From Flavobacterium wongokense (lineage in GTDB: Bacteria; Bacteroidota; Bacteroidia; Flavobacteriales; Flavobacteriaceae): 64,000 nt of DNA. Shown piece after piece: positions 27,245 to 35,530 of the stretch. Each line of letters begins with the position of its first letter. The first letter of the stretch is position 1. A program made the translations under genes and the position numbers. The stretch is taken from assembly GCF_021608265.1 (NCBI RefSeq), contig NZ_JAKIHP010000002.1, forward strand, positions 372,001 through 436,000, in the 5' to 3' direction. Under the pieces are notes generated by a model that worked only from the letters and a program-made list of their open reading frames with translations, had not been told where the DNA came from and searched no databases.

Positions 27245-28024
27245 ATGGAAACACATACACCCGCATTTAAATTCCGCTTAGGATTGTTTGTAATCATAGG
27301 CATTGGATTGTTTGTGCTTGGCATCTTTGTCATCGGGAAGCAAAAAAACCTTTTCAACCCTGTTTTTACACTTAAAACTTACTTTCATAATGTTAGTGGA
27401 TTACAGGTAGGAAATACGGTGCGATTTTCCGGGATAAATATTGGAACTATTGATAACATCCAGATTGTAAATGATTCTACTGTAAGAGTGGAAATGTTGA
27501 TAAAAAAGGAAGTTCAAAAGTTCATAAAAGCCAACAGCATTGCCAGCATTGGATCGGAAGGAATCATTGGGGATAAGGTCATTGTTATCTCACAAGGCCA
27601 ATACGCAAATAAAATGGTAAAAGAAGGTCAAAGAATTGTATCAGTCGAACCTATTGAAACAGATGCCATTATGCGGAGCTTAAAAACAACGGCTGACAAT
27701 GCTGCTGTTGCCTCTAAGGATATGGTCGGAATTATGCACAAAATAAATAACGGGCAAGGAACAATAGGAAGGCTTCTAAAGGATGAAAAAATGGCTGACA
27801 ATCTTGATCAAACTGTCTCAAACCTAAAAACCAGCAGCAAAAAACTAGATGAAAATATGGAAGCCGCTAAACACAACTTCCTTTTAAAAGGCTATTTCAA
27901 GAAAAAAGAAAAAGCAGAAGCTAAAAAGAAAGAAGAAGCTGCAGCGAAAGCCAAAGATGCCGCTAACAAAGCTAAAAAAGAGGCTGAAGCAAAAGCCAAT
28001 CAAAAACAGGAAATCAAAAAATAA
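27245..28024 (+). CDS. mlaD: MlaD-family MCE-domain lipid-binding protein
   Basis: 259 residues. One membrane helix (about 12-31) is followed by the MCE domain (about 39-115, FHNVSGLQVGNTVRFSGINIGTIDNI, ASIGSEGIIGDKVIVIS), which forms a ring in the periplasm. A helical stretch (about 130-215) precedes a Lys/Ala/Glu-rich tail (216-259). It completes the MlaE-F-D core. No mlaC or mlaB follows, as is usual in Bacteroidota. Confidence 0.92.
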   Translation: METHTPAFKFRLGLFVIIGIGLFVLGIFVIGKQKNLFNPVFTLKTYFHNVSGLQVGNTVRFSGINIGTIDNIQIVNDSTVRVEMLIKKEVQKFIKANSIASIGSEGIIGDKVIVISQGQYANKMVKEGQRIVSVEPIETDAIMRSLKTTADNAAVASKDMVGIMHKINNGQGTIGRLLKDEKMADNLDQTVSNLKTSSKKLDENMEAAKHNFLLKGYFKKKEKAEAKKKEEAAAKAKDAANKAKKEAEAKANQKQEIKK

Positions 28025-28130
28025 TTGATATGGGAATCGCATAAAATATTCCTTTTTTCGTGTAACTCATTCGGTTTTATTATTCAGAATTTTACACTAA
28101 CTAATTTGTTTAACCAAAACGATAATAACA

Positions 28131-28448
28131 ATGAAAAAAATCACTCTTAGTTTAATGATATTCGTTTTATCATTAACAGTGTTGCCGAGCTTAGCTTCGG
28201 CAAGCACACCAGAATCATTAGCGCCAACTACAGCTACTGAAGTTCCTGCAGAAGTACAAAAAATGTACGATAGACTGGAAGAAATTAAAGCAATGGATAA
28301 ATCAGAAATGACCAGAGCCGAGAAAAAAGAACTTCGTAAAGAAGTTCGTGCCATCAAAGCCGACTTAAAAGCATCGGGAAATGGCGGTATTTATTTATCA
28401 GTAGGAGCGATTATTATCATCATCCTGCTATTAATCCTTTTATTATAA
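28131..28448 (+). CDS. Small exported protein with C-terminal hydrophobic anchor
   Basis: 105 residues: signal peptide (1-24, ending SLASA), a charged Glu/Lys/Arg-rich helix (about 43-83, MYDRLEEIKAMDKSEMTRAEKKELRKEVRAIKAD), a GNGG turn, and a C-terminal run of Ile/Leu (88-105) that would anchor it in a membrane. Function unknown. The layout (cleaved signal, helix, extreme C-terminal anchor) resembles a small membrane-associated stress or envelope protein. It lies 4 bases upstream of the next small secreted gene and is probably co-transcribed. Confidence 0.75.
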   Translation: MKKITLSLMIFVLSLTVLPSLASASTPESLAPTTATEVPAEVQKMYDRLEEIKAMDKSEMTRAEKKELRKEVRAIKADLKASGNGGIYLSVGAIIIIILLLILLL

Positions 28449-28452
28449 GATT

Positions 28453-28887
28453 ATGAGAAAGCTAACTTATTATATTATCACAGCATTGCTTTTCGCAGCA
28501 AACAGTATGAATGCTCAAGCTGAGAAAGTTAATCATACTTACGGTCCGGCACAGACTAAGCCACCTGTTTGGGCTCCAAAAGCACCAACAACAGTAAGGT
28601 ATTATTATCTTCCGGACATTCAGACCTATTATGATGCTTCGTCCCAACGTTATATTTACAATAATAACGGAACATGGACCAGAACAGCTGCCTTACCGGC
28701 ATATTACAGAGGTTATGATTTACGCAATGGTAATACAGTGTACCTGAGTGATTACAAAGGAAATACACCTTATGTTTTATTCAACGAACACAAAGTAAAA
28801 TATAAAGGGAACGGAAAATGGAAACGAAATGGCCATGACAATGGCCTACATAAAGGCCAGCACAAAGGAAAAGGCAAGAAAAAATAA
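28453..28887 (+). CDS. Secreted small protein, RYYY-family paralogue A
   Basis: 144 residues. Signal peptide 1-21 (ending MNAQA), then a domain (about 45-115) with RYYYLPDIQTYYDASSQRYIY, WTRTAALPAYYRGYDL and LSDYKGNTPYVLFNEHKVKY. The tail (118-144) is very basic (Lys, Gly, His). The domain is clearly homologous to that of the gene at 29154. Exported, unknown function; the basic tail suggests binding to an acidic surface or nucleic acid (inference). Confidence 0.75.
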   Translation: MRKLTYYIITALLFAANSMNAQAEKVNHTYGPAQTKPPVWAPKAPTTVRYYYLPDIQTYYDASSQRYIYNNNGTWTRTAALPAYYRGYDLRNGNTVYLSDYKGNTPYVLFNEHKVKYKGNGKWKRNGHDNGLHKGQHKGKGKKK

Positions 28888-28904
28888 CAACCAAACACCA
28901 CTGA

Positions 28905-28937
28905 AAAAGGCAAAGACTGATATCTTTGCCTTTTTTA
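28905..28937 (+). terminator. Intrinsic terminator
   Basis: Perfect 11-bp stem AAAGGCAAAGA / TCTTTGCCTTT, loop of 6, then a T run. Confidence 0.92.
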
Positions 28938-29066
28938 TTTTAATTTTAAAATATTAAATCTCTACAAATCAATCATTTAAGTAATATATTTCTTAGATAC
29001 ACATATAAAAAGTGCACTTTATCGATATTTTTTGCACTTAATCTATGTTTTTAAAAAATAATCATA

Positions 29067-29074
29067 TATATTTG
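29067..29074 (+). promoter_or_regulatory. -7 promoter element
   Basis: TATATTTG fits TAnnTTTG. It lies upstream of the in-frame ATG at 29103 and about 80 bases before the preferred start at 29154. No -33 element is evident at the usual distance. Confidence 0.5.
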
Positions 29075-29153
29075 TCTCATAATTTTTTACTGTTTTGTAT
29101 AAATGAATTATATCATTTTGTGCCCCAAAACTTTAAAGCAAAAAATAGAAATT

Positions 29154-29534
29154 ATGAAATCAATAGAAAAAGTATTTATGATGATGCTTCTTTTCACTTG
29201 TTTTTTTTCTAGTGCCCAAGCATCAAGCGACAGTCAAACTTCTTCTCCTGCGAAGAAAACAGAAATCAGATATTATTACTTCCCAAACCTGGAAGCTTAT
29301 TTTGACCTTCAGGAAAAAGTTTATCTCTATAAAGAAGATGGTGAATGGGTTGAAGCAGAAGAGCTTCCTAAAAATTATGGTGGCTATTCGTTATACAATA
29401 AAGTAAGAGTGTCCATTGAGGATTATGACGGAGATGAGCCTTACTTATTACTAGCAGAGCATAAAAAGAAATATCCTTACAATGCCAAAGGAAGATTTCA
29501 AAACCAAAAGGCGCAGACAGCGTCAACTGAATAA
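29154..29534 (+). CDS. Secreted small protein, RYYY-family paralogue B
   Basis: 126 residues from ATG 29154, where the signal peptide begins (MKSIEKVFMMMLLFTCFFSSAQA); the frame is open to 29103. The domain RYYYFPNLEAYFDLQEKVYLYKEDGEWVEAEELPKNYGGYSLYN, with DYDGDEPYLLLAEHKKKY, aligns with the gene at 28453 along its length. Unlike that paralogue, this copy is acidic in the middle and lacks the long basic tail. It has its own promoter and terminator, so the two copies can be regulated separately. Function unknown. Confidence 0.75.
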   Translation: MKSIEKVFMMMLLFTCFFSSAQASSDSQTSSPAKKTEIRYYYFPNLEAYFDLQEKVYLYKEDGEWVEAEELPKNYGGYSLYNKVRVSIEDYDGDEPYLLLAEHKKKYPYNAKGRFQNQKAQTASTE

Positions 29535-29561
29535 GTTCATGTTTTTCAAAGTTAATAAAAG

Positions 29562-29600
29562 TAAAAAAGCCCTTTGTCCCCCAACAAGGGGCTTTTTTTT
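29562..29600 (+). terminator. Intrinsic terminator
   Basis: A-rich lead, hairpin AAAAAGCCC..GGGCTTTTTT (one-base slip in the stem) and an eight-T run. Confidence 0.8.
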
Positions 29601-29658
29601 GCCCAAACATTATTTGTTAAAGAAATTGAAAAATCAAAAACCACAATTCAAATAATAG

Positions 29659-29666
29659 TATATTTG
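29659..29666 (+). promoter_or_regulatory. -7 promoter element
   Basis: TATATTTG fits TAnnTTTG, 21 bases before ATG 29688. It supports that start over the upstream open frame from 29574, which also runs through the terminator. Confidence 0.6.
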
Positions 29667-29687
29667 GTGAACCGCATAATCCATCCC

Positions 29688-32177
29688 ATGAAGCGACTTC
29701 TACTTATTTCACTAGTACTCCTAAGCATAAAAGGACTGGCGCAACAACCAGTCAAACCAAATGCTGTAGAGATTTACAACCAAATAAAAAAACTGAATTT
29801 CCTTGGTTCAGTGCTCTATATTGCAGCACATCCTGATGACGAAAATACACGGCTGATAGCTTATTTATCAAATGATGTCAAGGCCAGAACTGGCTATTTA
29901 TCTTTAACGCGTGGAGATGGAGGGCAAAACCTGATAGGTTCTGATTTGCGGGAATTATTAGGTGTAATCAGGACACAGGAACTTATCGAAGCCCGAAAAA
30001 TAGACGGAGGCGAACAGTTCTTTTCGCGTGCCAACGATTTTGGTTTTTCCAAAAACCCTGATGAAACGTTGCAGATTTGGGACAAAGACCAAGTTTTAAG
30101 CGATGTGGTTTGGGCAATTCGTAAATTCCGCCCTGATGTAATCATCAACCGTTTTGATCATCGCTCTCCGGGAACAACACATGGCCATCATACATCTTCA
30201 GCCATGCTGAGTGTTGAAGCATTTGACAAAGTCAACGATGAAAATGTGTTCCCGAATCAGTTGCAGTATACCACAACCTGGAAGCCAAAACGATTGTTTT
30301 TCAACACTACCTGGTGGTTTTATGGCAGCAGGGAAAAATTTGATGCCGCAGATAAAACCAATTTAAGCAAACTTCAAATTGGGACATATTACCAGTCTTT
30401 GGGCAAATCCAATCAGGAGATTGCAGCGTTAAGCCGCAGCCGTCACCAGTCACAAGGCTTTGGATCAACTGGTACCCGTGGCGAGGAAGACGAATATTTG
30501 GAATTCCTGAAAGGTGATGCGCCAAAGGACAAAAGCAATATTTTCGAAGGTATTGACACTTCCTGGAATCGCGTAAAAGGTGGAAAAGTTATTGGTGATA
30601 TCCTGGCGAACGTTGAAAAGAATTTCGACTTTAAAAATCCATCGGTTTCTATTCCTGAATTGGTAAAAGCTTATGATTTAATCCAGAAACTGGATGATGA
30701 GCATTGGAAAAACATAAAATCGGAAGAAATCAAAAAAATCATTGCAGGCTGTGCCGGATTATACCTTGAAGCTTCGGCAGATGCGCAGGAAGCAACTCCC
30801 GGAAGCATTGTAAAAGTCAAGCTTGAAGCCATCAACAGAAGCAATGCAAAGATGAATTGGAACGCAATCAATACGGTTCCAAATTCGATGAACATCCAAT
30901 CGGTAACACCATTGGAAAACAACAAACCCATTTCAAAAACAATAGATTTAGAACTTCCGGATAATGAGGAATATACCAATGCCTATTGGCTAAACCAAAA
31001 AGGAAGCGTTGGCATGTATGCGGTTAGTGACCAGCAAAATATTGGAAAACCTGACGTACAACGTCAGGTGAAAGTTACTTATATCATAGAAATAAACGGC
31101 ATCGCTATCCCATTTGAAAGAAATGTGATCTACAAATACAACGACGATGTAAAAGGCGAAGTATACCAGCCATTGGATATTGTTCCTGCTGTAACTTCAT
31201 CATTTACAGAAAAGGTCTACATCTTCAACAACGACAGGGATAAAGTAATTGCCGTAAAGGTAAAGGCCGGAAAAGACAATTGCAAAGGCAGCGTAAAATT
31301 GGATCTGCCTCAGGGCTGGGAAGTTTCACCTGCTGATATTCCGTTTACAATTGACAAAAAAGGTCAGGAAGTATTGGCTGTTTTTACCGTTTCACCATCA
31401 AAGGAAGTAAGTGAAATTGACATTAAAAGCATTGTAACCATCAATGGGAAAAACTACGACCAAAACAAAATTGACATCAATTATCCGCACATTTACAAAC
31501 AAATGGTACTAAAACCCGCCGAAGCCAAAGCCATTCGCCTCAAAATCAAAACCAAGGACGAAAAAATTGCTTACATCATGGGCGCTGGCGATGAAGTTCC
31601 GAAAAGTTTGGCCCAAATGGGATACGAAGTGGAAACCATAAAACCCGAAGAAATTTCACTTGAAAGGCTGCAAAACTTTGATGTCGTAATGACCGGGATT
31701 CGTGCCTACAATACCGTAAATACTTTGGCATTCAAACAAAGGATATTATTGGATTTTGTCAAAAATGGTAAAACTATGATTGTGCAATACAACACTACCG
31801 ACGATTTGGTTACCAAAGACATAGCGCCATTTCCGTTAAAGATATCACGCGACAGGGTTACCGAAGAAAATGCTGAAGTCCGGTTTTTAGCACCAAATCA
31901 TCCTGTTTTAAATTATCCTAATAAAATCACAACCGAAGATTTCAAAGGCTGGAAACAGGAACAGGGATTATATTATCCAAACGAATGGGATGCTGCCTTC
32001 ACTCCTATCCTTTCGGCAAATGACAAAGGGGAAACACCAAAGAATGGTGCGCTGCTCATTGCCAAATACGGTAAAGGAAATTATGTCTACACCGGTTTGA
32101 GTTTCTTTAGGGAATTACCCGAAGGTGTTTCTGGAGCTTTTAGGTTATTGGCAAACATTATAGCAATTGGAAAATAA
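29688..32177 (+). CDS. Large secreted PIG-L (LmbE-type) deacetylase
   Basis: 829 residues from ATG 29688, the start of a signal peptide ending KGLAQQ. The N-terminal domain (about 35-290) has the metal motif AAHPDDE (His48, Asp50, Asp51) and a later HRSPGTTHGHH supplying the third ligand: a zinc-dependent N-acetyl-sugar deacetylase fold. A long middle region has beta-sandwich character. The C-terminal ~190 residues (YIMGAGDEVPKSLAQMGYEVETI, GIRAYNTVNTL, GNYVYTGLSFFRELP) resemble a ThuA/glutamine-amidotransferase-like fold. Periplasmic or outer-membrane. It is in an operon with a 34-residue peptide and a sodium:solute symporter, which suggests processing then uptake of an amino-sugar conjugate (inference). 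Confidence 0.9.
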   Translation: MKRLLLISLVLLSIKGLAQQPVKPNAVEIYNQIKKLNFLGSVLYIAAHPDDENTRLIAYLSNDVKARTGYLSLTRGDGGQNLIGSDLRELLGVIRTQELIEARKIDGGEQFFSRANDFGFSKNPDETLQIWDKDQVLSDVVWAIRKFRPDVIINRFDHRSPGTTHGHHTSSAMLSVEAFDKVNDENVFPNQLQYTTTWKPKRLFFNTTWWFYGSREKFDAADKTNLSKLQIGTYYQSLGKSNQEIAALSRSRHQSQGFGSTGTRGEEDEYLEFLKGDAPKDKSNIFEGIDTSWNRVKGGKVIGDILANVEKNFDFKNPSVSIPELVKAYDLIQKLDDEHWKNIKSEEIKKIIAGCAGLYLEASADAQEATPGSIVKVKLEAINRSNAKMNWNAINTVPNSMNIQSVTPLENNKPISKTIDLELPDNEEYTNAYWLNQKGSVGMYAVSDQQNIGKPDVQRQVKVTYIIEINGIAIPFERNVIYKYNDDVKGEVYQPLDIVPAVTSSFTEKVYIFNNDRDKVIAVKVKAGKDNCKGSVKLDLPQGWEVSPADIPFTIDKKGQEVLAVFTVSPSKEVSEIDIKSIVTINGKNYDQNKIDINYPHIYKQMVLKPAEAKAIRLKIKTKDEKIAYIMGAGDEVPKSLAQMGYEVETIKPEEISLERLQNFDVVMTGIRAYNTVNTLAFKQRILLDFVKNGKTMIVQYNTTDDLVTKDIAPFPLKISRDRVTEENAEVRFLAPNHPVLNYPNKITTEDFKGWKQEQGLYYPNEWDAAFTPILSANDKGETPKNGALLIAKYGKGNYVYTGLSFFRELPEGVSGAFRLLANIIAIGK

Positions 32178-32178
32178 C

Positions 32179-32283
32179 ATGGAAAAGAAAACGAACACTT
32201 GGAAAAACAGTTATACCTGGGTTTTGGTCATCAACGCCATTTACATTATTATTTTCTTCACACTAATGCAAATATTCTTTTAA
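32179..32283 (+). CDS. 34-residue single-span membrane peptide
   Basis: A short ORF from ATG 32179 to TAA 32283: a charged N-terminus MEKKTNTWKNSYTW, then one hydrophobic helix VLVINAIYIIIFFTLMQIFF to the end. It begins 1 base after the PIG-L stop and ends 3 bases before the symporter ATG, so the operon leaves almost no unused DNA around it. That tight fit and the perfect membrane-helix composition argue that it is real. It may be a small accessory subunit of the symporter (inference). Confidence 0.72.
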   Translation: MEKKTNTWKNSYTWVLVINAIYIIIFFTLMQIFF

Positions 32284-32286
32284 GCC

Positions 32287-34014
32287 ATGCAACAACTCGA
32301 CTGGATTGTTTTATCGGTAACACTATTATTCATCGTTTTTTATGGAGTTCATAAAACGCGCGGAAGCAAGAATGTAGAAGAATACATTCTGGGCAGTAAG
32401 GAAACACCCTGGTGGACTGTCGGCCTTTCGGTGATGGCAACTCAGGCAAGCGCAATTACGTTCCTTTCCACTCCGGGACAGGCTTATCACGACGGAATGG
32501 GATTCGTGCAGTTCTATTTTGGTTTGCCTATAGCAATGGTGGTCATTTCAATGACCTTTATCCCTATCTATCATAAGTTGAAGGTTTTTACTGCCTACGA
32601 ATACCTCGAGCAGCGGTTTGATTTAAAAACGCGTTCGCTTACAGCAATCCTATTCCTCATCCAACGTGGATTGGGAACTGGATTAACCATATATGCTCCG
32701 GCTATTATCCTTTCTTCCATTTTGGGTTGGAACCTGACCATGCTGAATATCATTATTGGAATTTTGGTAATCATTTACACCTTTGCCGGTGGAACAAAAG
32801 CCGTAAATGTTACCCAAAAACAGCAGATGTTCATCATCATGCTGGGAATGGTTACGACTTTCTTTTTAATCCTTCATTTGCTGCCTAATGACATGACGTT
32901 CTCCAACGCCATGCATATTGCCGGTGCCAATGACAAAATGAATATTCTTGATTTTTCATTTGACCCTGAAAACCGATATACGTTTTGGAGTGGAATTACC
33001 GGAGGTTTCTTTTTGATGCTTTCCTATTTCGGAACCGACCAGTCCCAGGTTGGGCGATATCTATCTGGAAAATCAGACCGTGAAAGCCAAATGGGATTAA
33101 TCATGAACGGTTTCCTCAAAGTGCCAATGCAGTTCTTTATCCTGTTGACTGGTGTAATGGTTTTTGTATTTTTCCAGTTCAATCCTGTGCCGCTGCATTT
33201 CAATCCGGTGAACAAGGTTGCGATTGAAAAATCAAAATACGCCGCCGAATACCATTCGCTTGAAAAACAATTGGCGCAATTATCGGAAGAAAAGAAAGAG
33301 TTCAACCTGATCTACATCGATCACTTAAATCAGGGTTATGACAATAAGACTGTGAGGCATAAACTCATATCCCTTTCCGGAAAAGAAAGGGATTTACATG
33401 ATGAGGCAAAGGTAATCATCAGTAAAGTAGATGAGAAAGCTGAGACCAATGACAAGGATTATGTGTTTATTTATTTCATCCTTCACTATCTTCCTTCGGG
33501 ATTGATCGGGCTTTTACTGGCAGTAATCCTCTCAGCAGCTATGTCGTCTTCAGCATCGGGATTAACCGCTTTAGCATCAACCACAGCCATTGATATCTAC
33601 AAACGGAATATTAGGGGAATCAAATCGGAAAAACATTTTGTAAACGCTACCAAAGCCTTTACCTTAATTTGGGGATTGATTGCCATTGGTTTTGCCTGTG
33701 TCGGGACTTTATTTGAAAACCTGATTCAGTTGGTAAACATTGTGGGGTCTATATTTTACGGAACCGTTTTAGGGGTTTTCCTTGTTGGTTTCTATATCAA
33801 ATACGTAAAAGCCAATGCAATTTTCTACAGTGCTGTACTTAGTCAGATTACCATCTTTTTCATCTACTATTACACCATTCACATTTATCCGACCGGACAG
33901 GAAAAATTAGGCTATCTGTGGTTGAATTTCATTGGGGCTTCACTAACTGTTTTCCTGTCAATACTCTTTCAGTCCATTTTGAGGGATAAGCAACCCGATG
34001 AAATAACCGCATAA
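32287..34014 (+). CDS. Sodium:solute symporter (SSS family)
   Basis: 575 residues with 13-14 membrane segments. TPWWTVGLSVMATQASAITFLSTPGQAY near the N-terminus is the SSS family's first signature, and a long hydrophilic loop (about 315-385) separates two halves. AVILSAAMSSSASGLTALAS carries sodium-site Ser residues. Members move sugars, nucleosides, amino acids or sialic acid with sodium; the substrate here is unknown but probably related to the product of the PIG-L protein encoded upstream. Confidence 0.92.
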   Translation: MQQLDWIVLSVTLLFIVFYGVHKTRGSKNVEEYILGSKETPWWTVGLSVMATQASAITFLSTPGQAYHDGMGFVQFYFGLPIAMVVISMTFIPIYHKLKVFTAYEYLEQRFDLKTRSLTAILFLIQRGLGTGLTIYAPAIILSSILGWNLTMLNIIIGILVIIYTFAGGTKAVNVTQKQQMFIIMLGMVTTFFLILHLLPNDMTFSNAMHIAGANDKMNILDFSFDPENRYTFWSGITGGFFLMLSYFGTDQSQVGRYLSGKSDRESQMGLIMNGFLKVPMQFFILLTGVMVFVFFQFNPVPLHFNPVNKVAIEKSKYAAEYHSLEKQLAQLSEEKKEFNLIYIDHLNQGYDNKTVRHKLISLSGKERDLHDEAKVIISKVDEKAETNDKDYVFIYFILHYLPSGLIGLLLAVILSAAMSSSASGLTALASTTAIDIYKRNIRGIKSEKHFVNATKAFTLIWGLIAIGFACVGTLFENLIQLVNIVGSIFYGTVLGVFLVGFYIKYVKANAIFYSAVLSQITIFFIYYYTIHIYPTGQEKLGYLWLNFIGASLTVFLSILFQSILRDKQPDEITA

Positions 34015-34015
34015 A

Positions 34016-34048
34016 AAAACCACGAAATCTCAAGAGAAATCGTGGTTA
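34016..34048. terminator. Bidirectional hairpin terminator
   Basis: Stem AACCACGA / TCGTGGTT with a 14-base loop, poly-A before. It lies between the convergent symporter and DUF2911 genes. Confidence 0.75.
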
Positions 34049-34069
34049 ATCAATTGTGGGAAATTGAAA

Positions 34070-34921
34070 TTATTTTTTAGTCCATTCCTTGATGCTGTCG
34101 TTATTCATCTTAACATAATCAGCATTCTTTGCTTTTTCAGCTCCTTCCAAAGACAATTTAGCTGTAGCAATTGCTCCTGCCTTATCGCCTAATTTAGCCT
34201 GGATTAAAGACTTTTGACGTAAATGCCAAAATGGAACATTCTCTGGCTTATTCATCGAAACTGCTTTATTGACATACTCTAAAGCCTTGTTCATATCGCC
34301 GTTTGAATTGTAATAATATTGTGCTGCCGAAAAGTAATCGTTTGCTGTTGGCCCGGCCAAAGTCTTTTCAATGCTCGCCATTGCAGCTTTTGCTGTTGGA
34401 ACGCTGAACTTAACCGAAACCATTGTCTTTTCCCATGAAATGTCAAGCGTAGCACTGTCATTTGTAAGGTTTCCAATTCCGATAGTGAAAGTCTCAACAT
34501 TGTTATTCAAAGCAATTGGATCAACATTGGTAGAAACCACTACATTGTTTACATTCCAATTTTCAGGTGTTCCCCAGTTATCCGTTGTTGAATAGAATAT
34601 TACTTCCCACATGTCAGCCTTAGGCTCCGTGAACAAAGCATATGATCCTTTTTTAAGAGTGCTGCCATTGATTACTACATCCTCACTGAAAGTCACTGTA
34701 GTATTTGCATTGGCTCCGGTTCTCCATAGTTTTCCAAAAGGAACTAAGTCGCCAAAAATAGTTCTTCCTTTTGCACTAGGCCTTGAATAATCTACCGTTA
34801 CATCTGTCAATCCGACAACCTGGGTTAATGTTGAATGCGGACTTGGCGCTGGTGTTTTAACCTGTGCGTTAAGGACATAACTCGCAACCATAGAGGTTAA
34901 AATAAAAATAATTTTTTTCAT
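34070..34921 (-). CDS. Secreted DUF2911 protein with TPR-like C-terminus
   Basis: 283 residues. Signal peptide 1-19 (ending LNAQ), then the DUF2911 domain (about 25-165) with the recognisable VDYSRPSAKGRTIFGDLVPFGKLWRTGANANT and KKGSYALFTEP. The C-terminal ~110 residues are helical and TPR-like (ANDYFSAAQYYYNSNGDMNKALEYVNKAVSM, GDKAGAIATAKLSLEGA). Bacteroidota-typical exported protein; function unknown. Single gene with a hairpin terminator. Confidence 0.9.
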   Translation of the reverse strand: MKKIIFILTSMVASYVLNAQVKTPAPSPHSTLTQVVGLTDVTVDYSRPSAKGRTIFGDLVPFGKLWRTGANANTTVTFSEDVVINGSTLKKGSYALFTEPKADMWEVIFYSTTDNWGTPENWNVNNVVVSTNVDPIALNNNVETFTIGIGNLTNDSATLDISWEKTMVSVKFSVPTAKAAMASIEKTLAGPTANDYFSAAQYYYNSNGDMNKALEYVNKAVSMNKPENVPFWHLRQKSLIQAKLGDKAGAIATAKLSLEGAEKAKNADYVKMNNDSIKEWTKK

Positions 34922-35059
34922 AAAGAGGTTTTTTAGAAGTTGCCCAAATTTACAAATAGTAGGGTTTGGTGTATGTTAAGAATAACTTAAAGTATATTTA
35001 TGTTTAACGTTTGAATAAAATAACTAAACAAATATTGTAACTTTACGCAAACGCCATTC

Positions 35060-35527
35060 ATGAAGATTTACACCTTGCATACAATCCAAAAATTACCAAT
35101 CAGCCTTGAAGCTGCCTGGAATTTTTTCTCAAACCCAAAAAATCTCGAAATCATTACTCCCGACGACATGGCATTTAAAACCATTTCAGGTGATGACAGG
35201 GATATCTTTCCTGGGCAGATATTACAGTATACGGTAAGTCCGCTTCTTGGAATAAAAATGAAATGGGTTACCGAGATTACCCACGTTGTTGCCAAAAGTT
35301 ATTTTGTGGACGAACAGCGTTTTGGGCCTTATGCACTTTGGCACCACAAACATTTCTTTAAGGAAATTCCAGGTGGCGTTGAAATGGAAGACATTGTTGA
35401 TTATGCTTTGCCAATGGGGATTTTTGGCAGGATGGCACATCCGTTTCTGGTGAAACCAAAACTGGATGAAATATTTGAGTACCGAAGAGAAAAACTAATC
35501 GAACTTTTTGGAGAATTTAAAGGATAA
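35060..35527 (+). CDS. SRPBCC (START-like) family protein
   Basis: 155 residues. The opening HTIQKLPISLEAAWNFFSNPKNLEIITP is the first strand and helix pair of the ligand-binding START-like fold, and the end DEIFEYRREKL is the long C-terminal helix. These genes are often labelled cell-division inhibitor, a weak label. It lies 3 bases upstream of the photolyase gene and is surely co-transcribed with it, an arrangement seen in other Bacteroidota. A TAACTTTA -7-like element lies at 35038, just before the start. Confidence 0.88.
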   Translation: MKIYTLHTIQKLPISLEAAWNFFSNPKNLEIITPDDMAFKTISGDDRDIFPGQILQYTVSPLLGIKMKWVTEITHVVAKSYFVDEQRFGPYALWHHKHFFKEIPGGVEMEDIVDYALPMGIFGRMAHPFLVKPKLDEIFEYRREKLIELFGEFKG

Positions 35528-35530
35528 AAA

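Noticed and set aside
29574..29687. Longer N-terminus of the PIG-L protein
   Set aside because: It would begin inside a terminator and carry a non-signal stretch before a clear signal peptide; a -7 element precedes ATG 29688.
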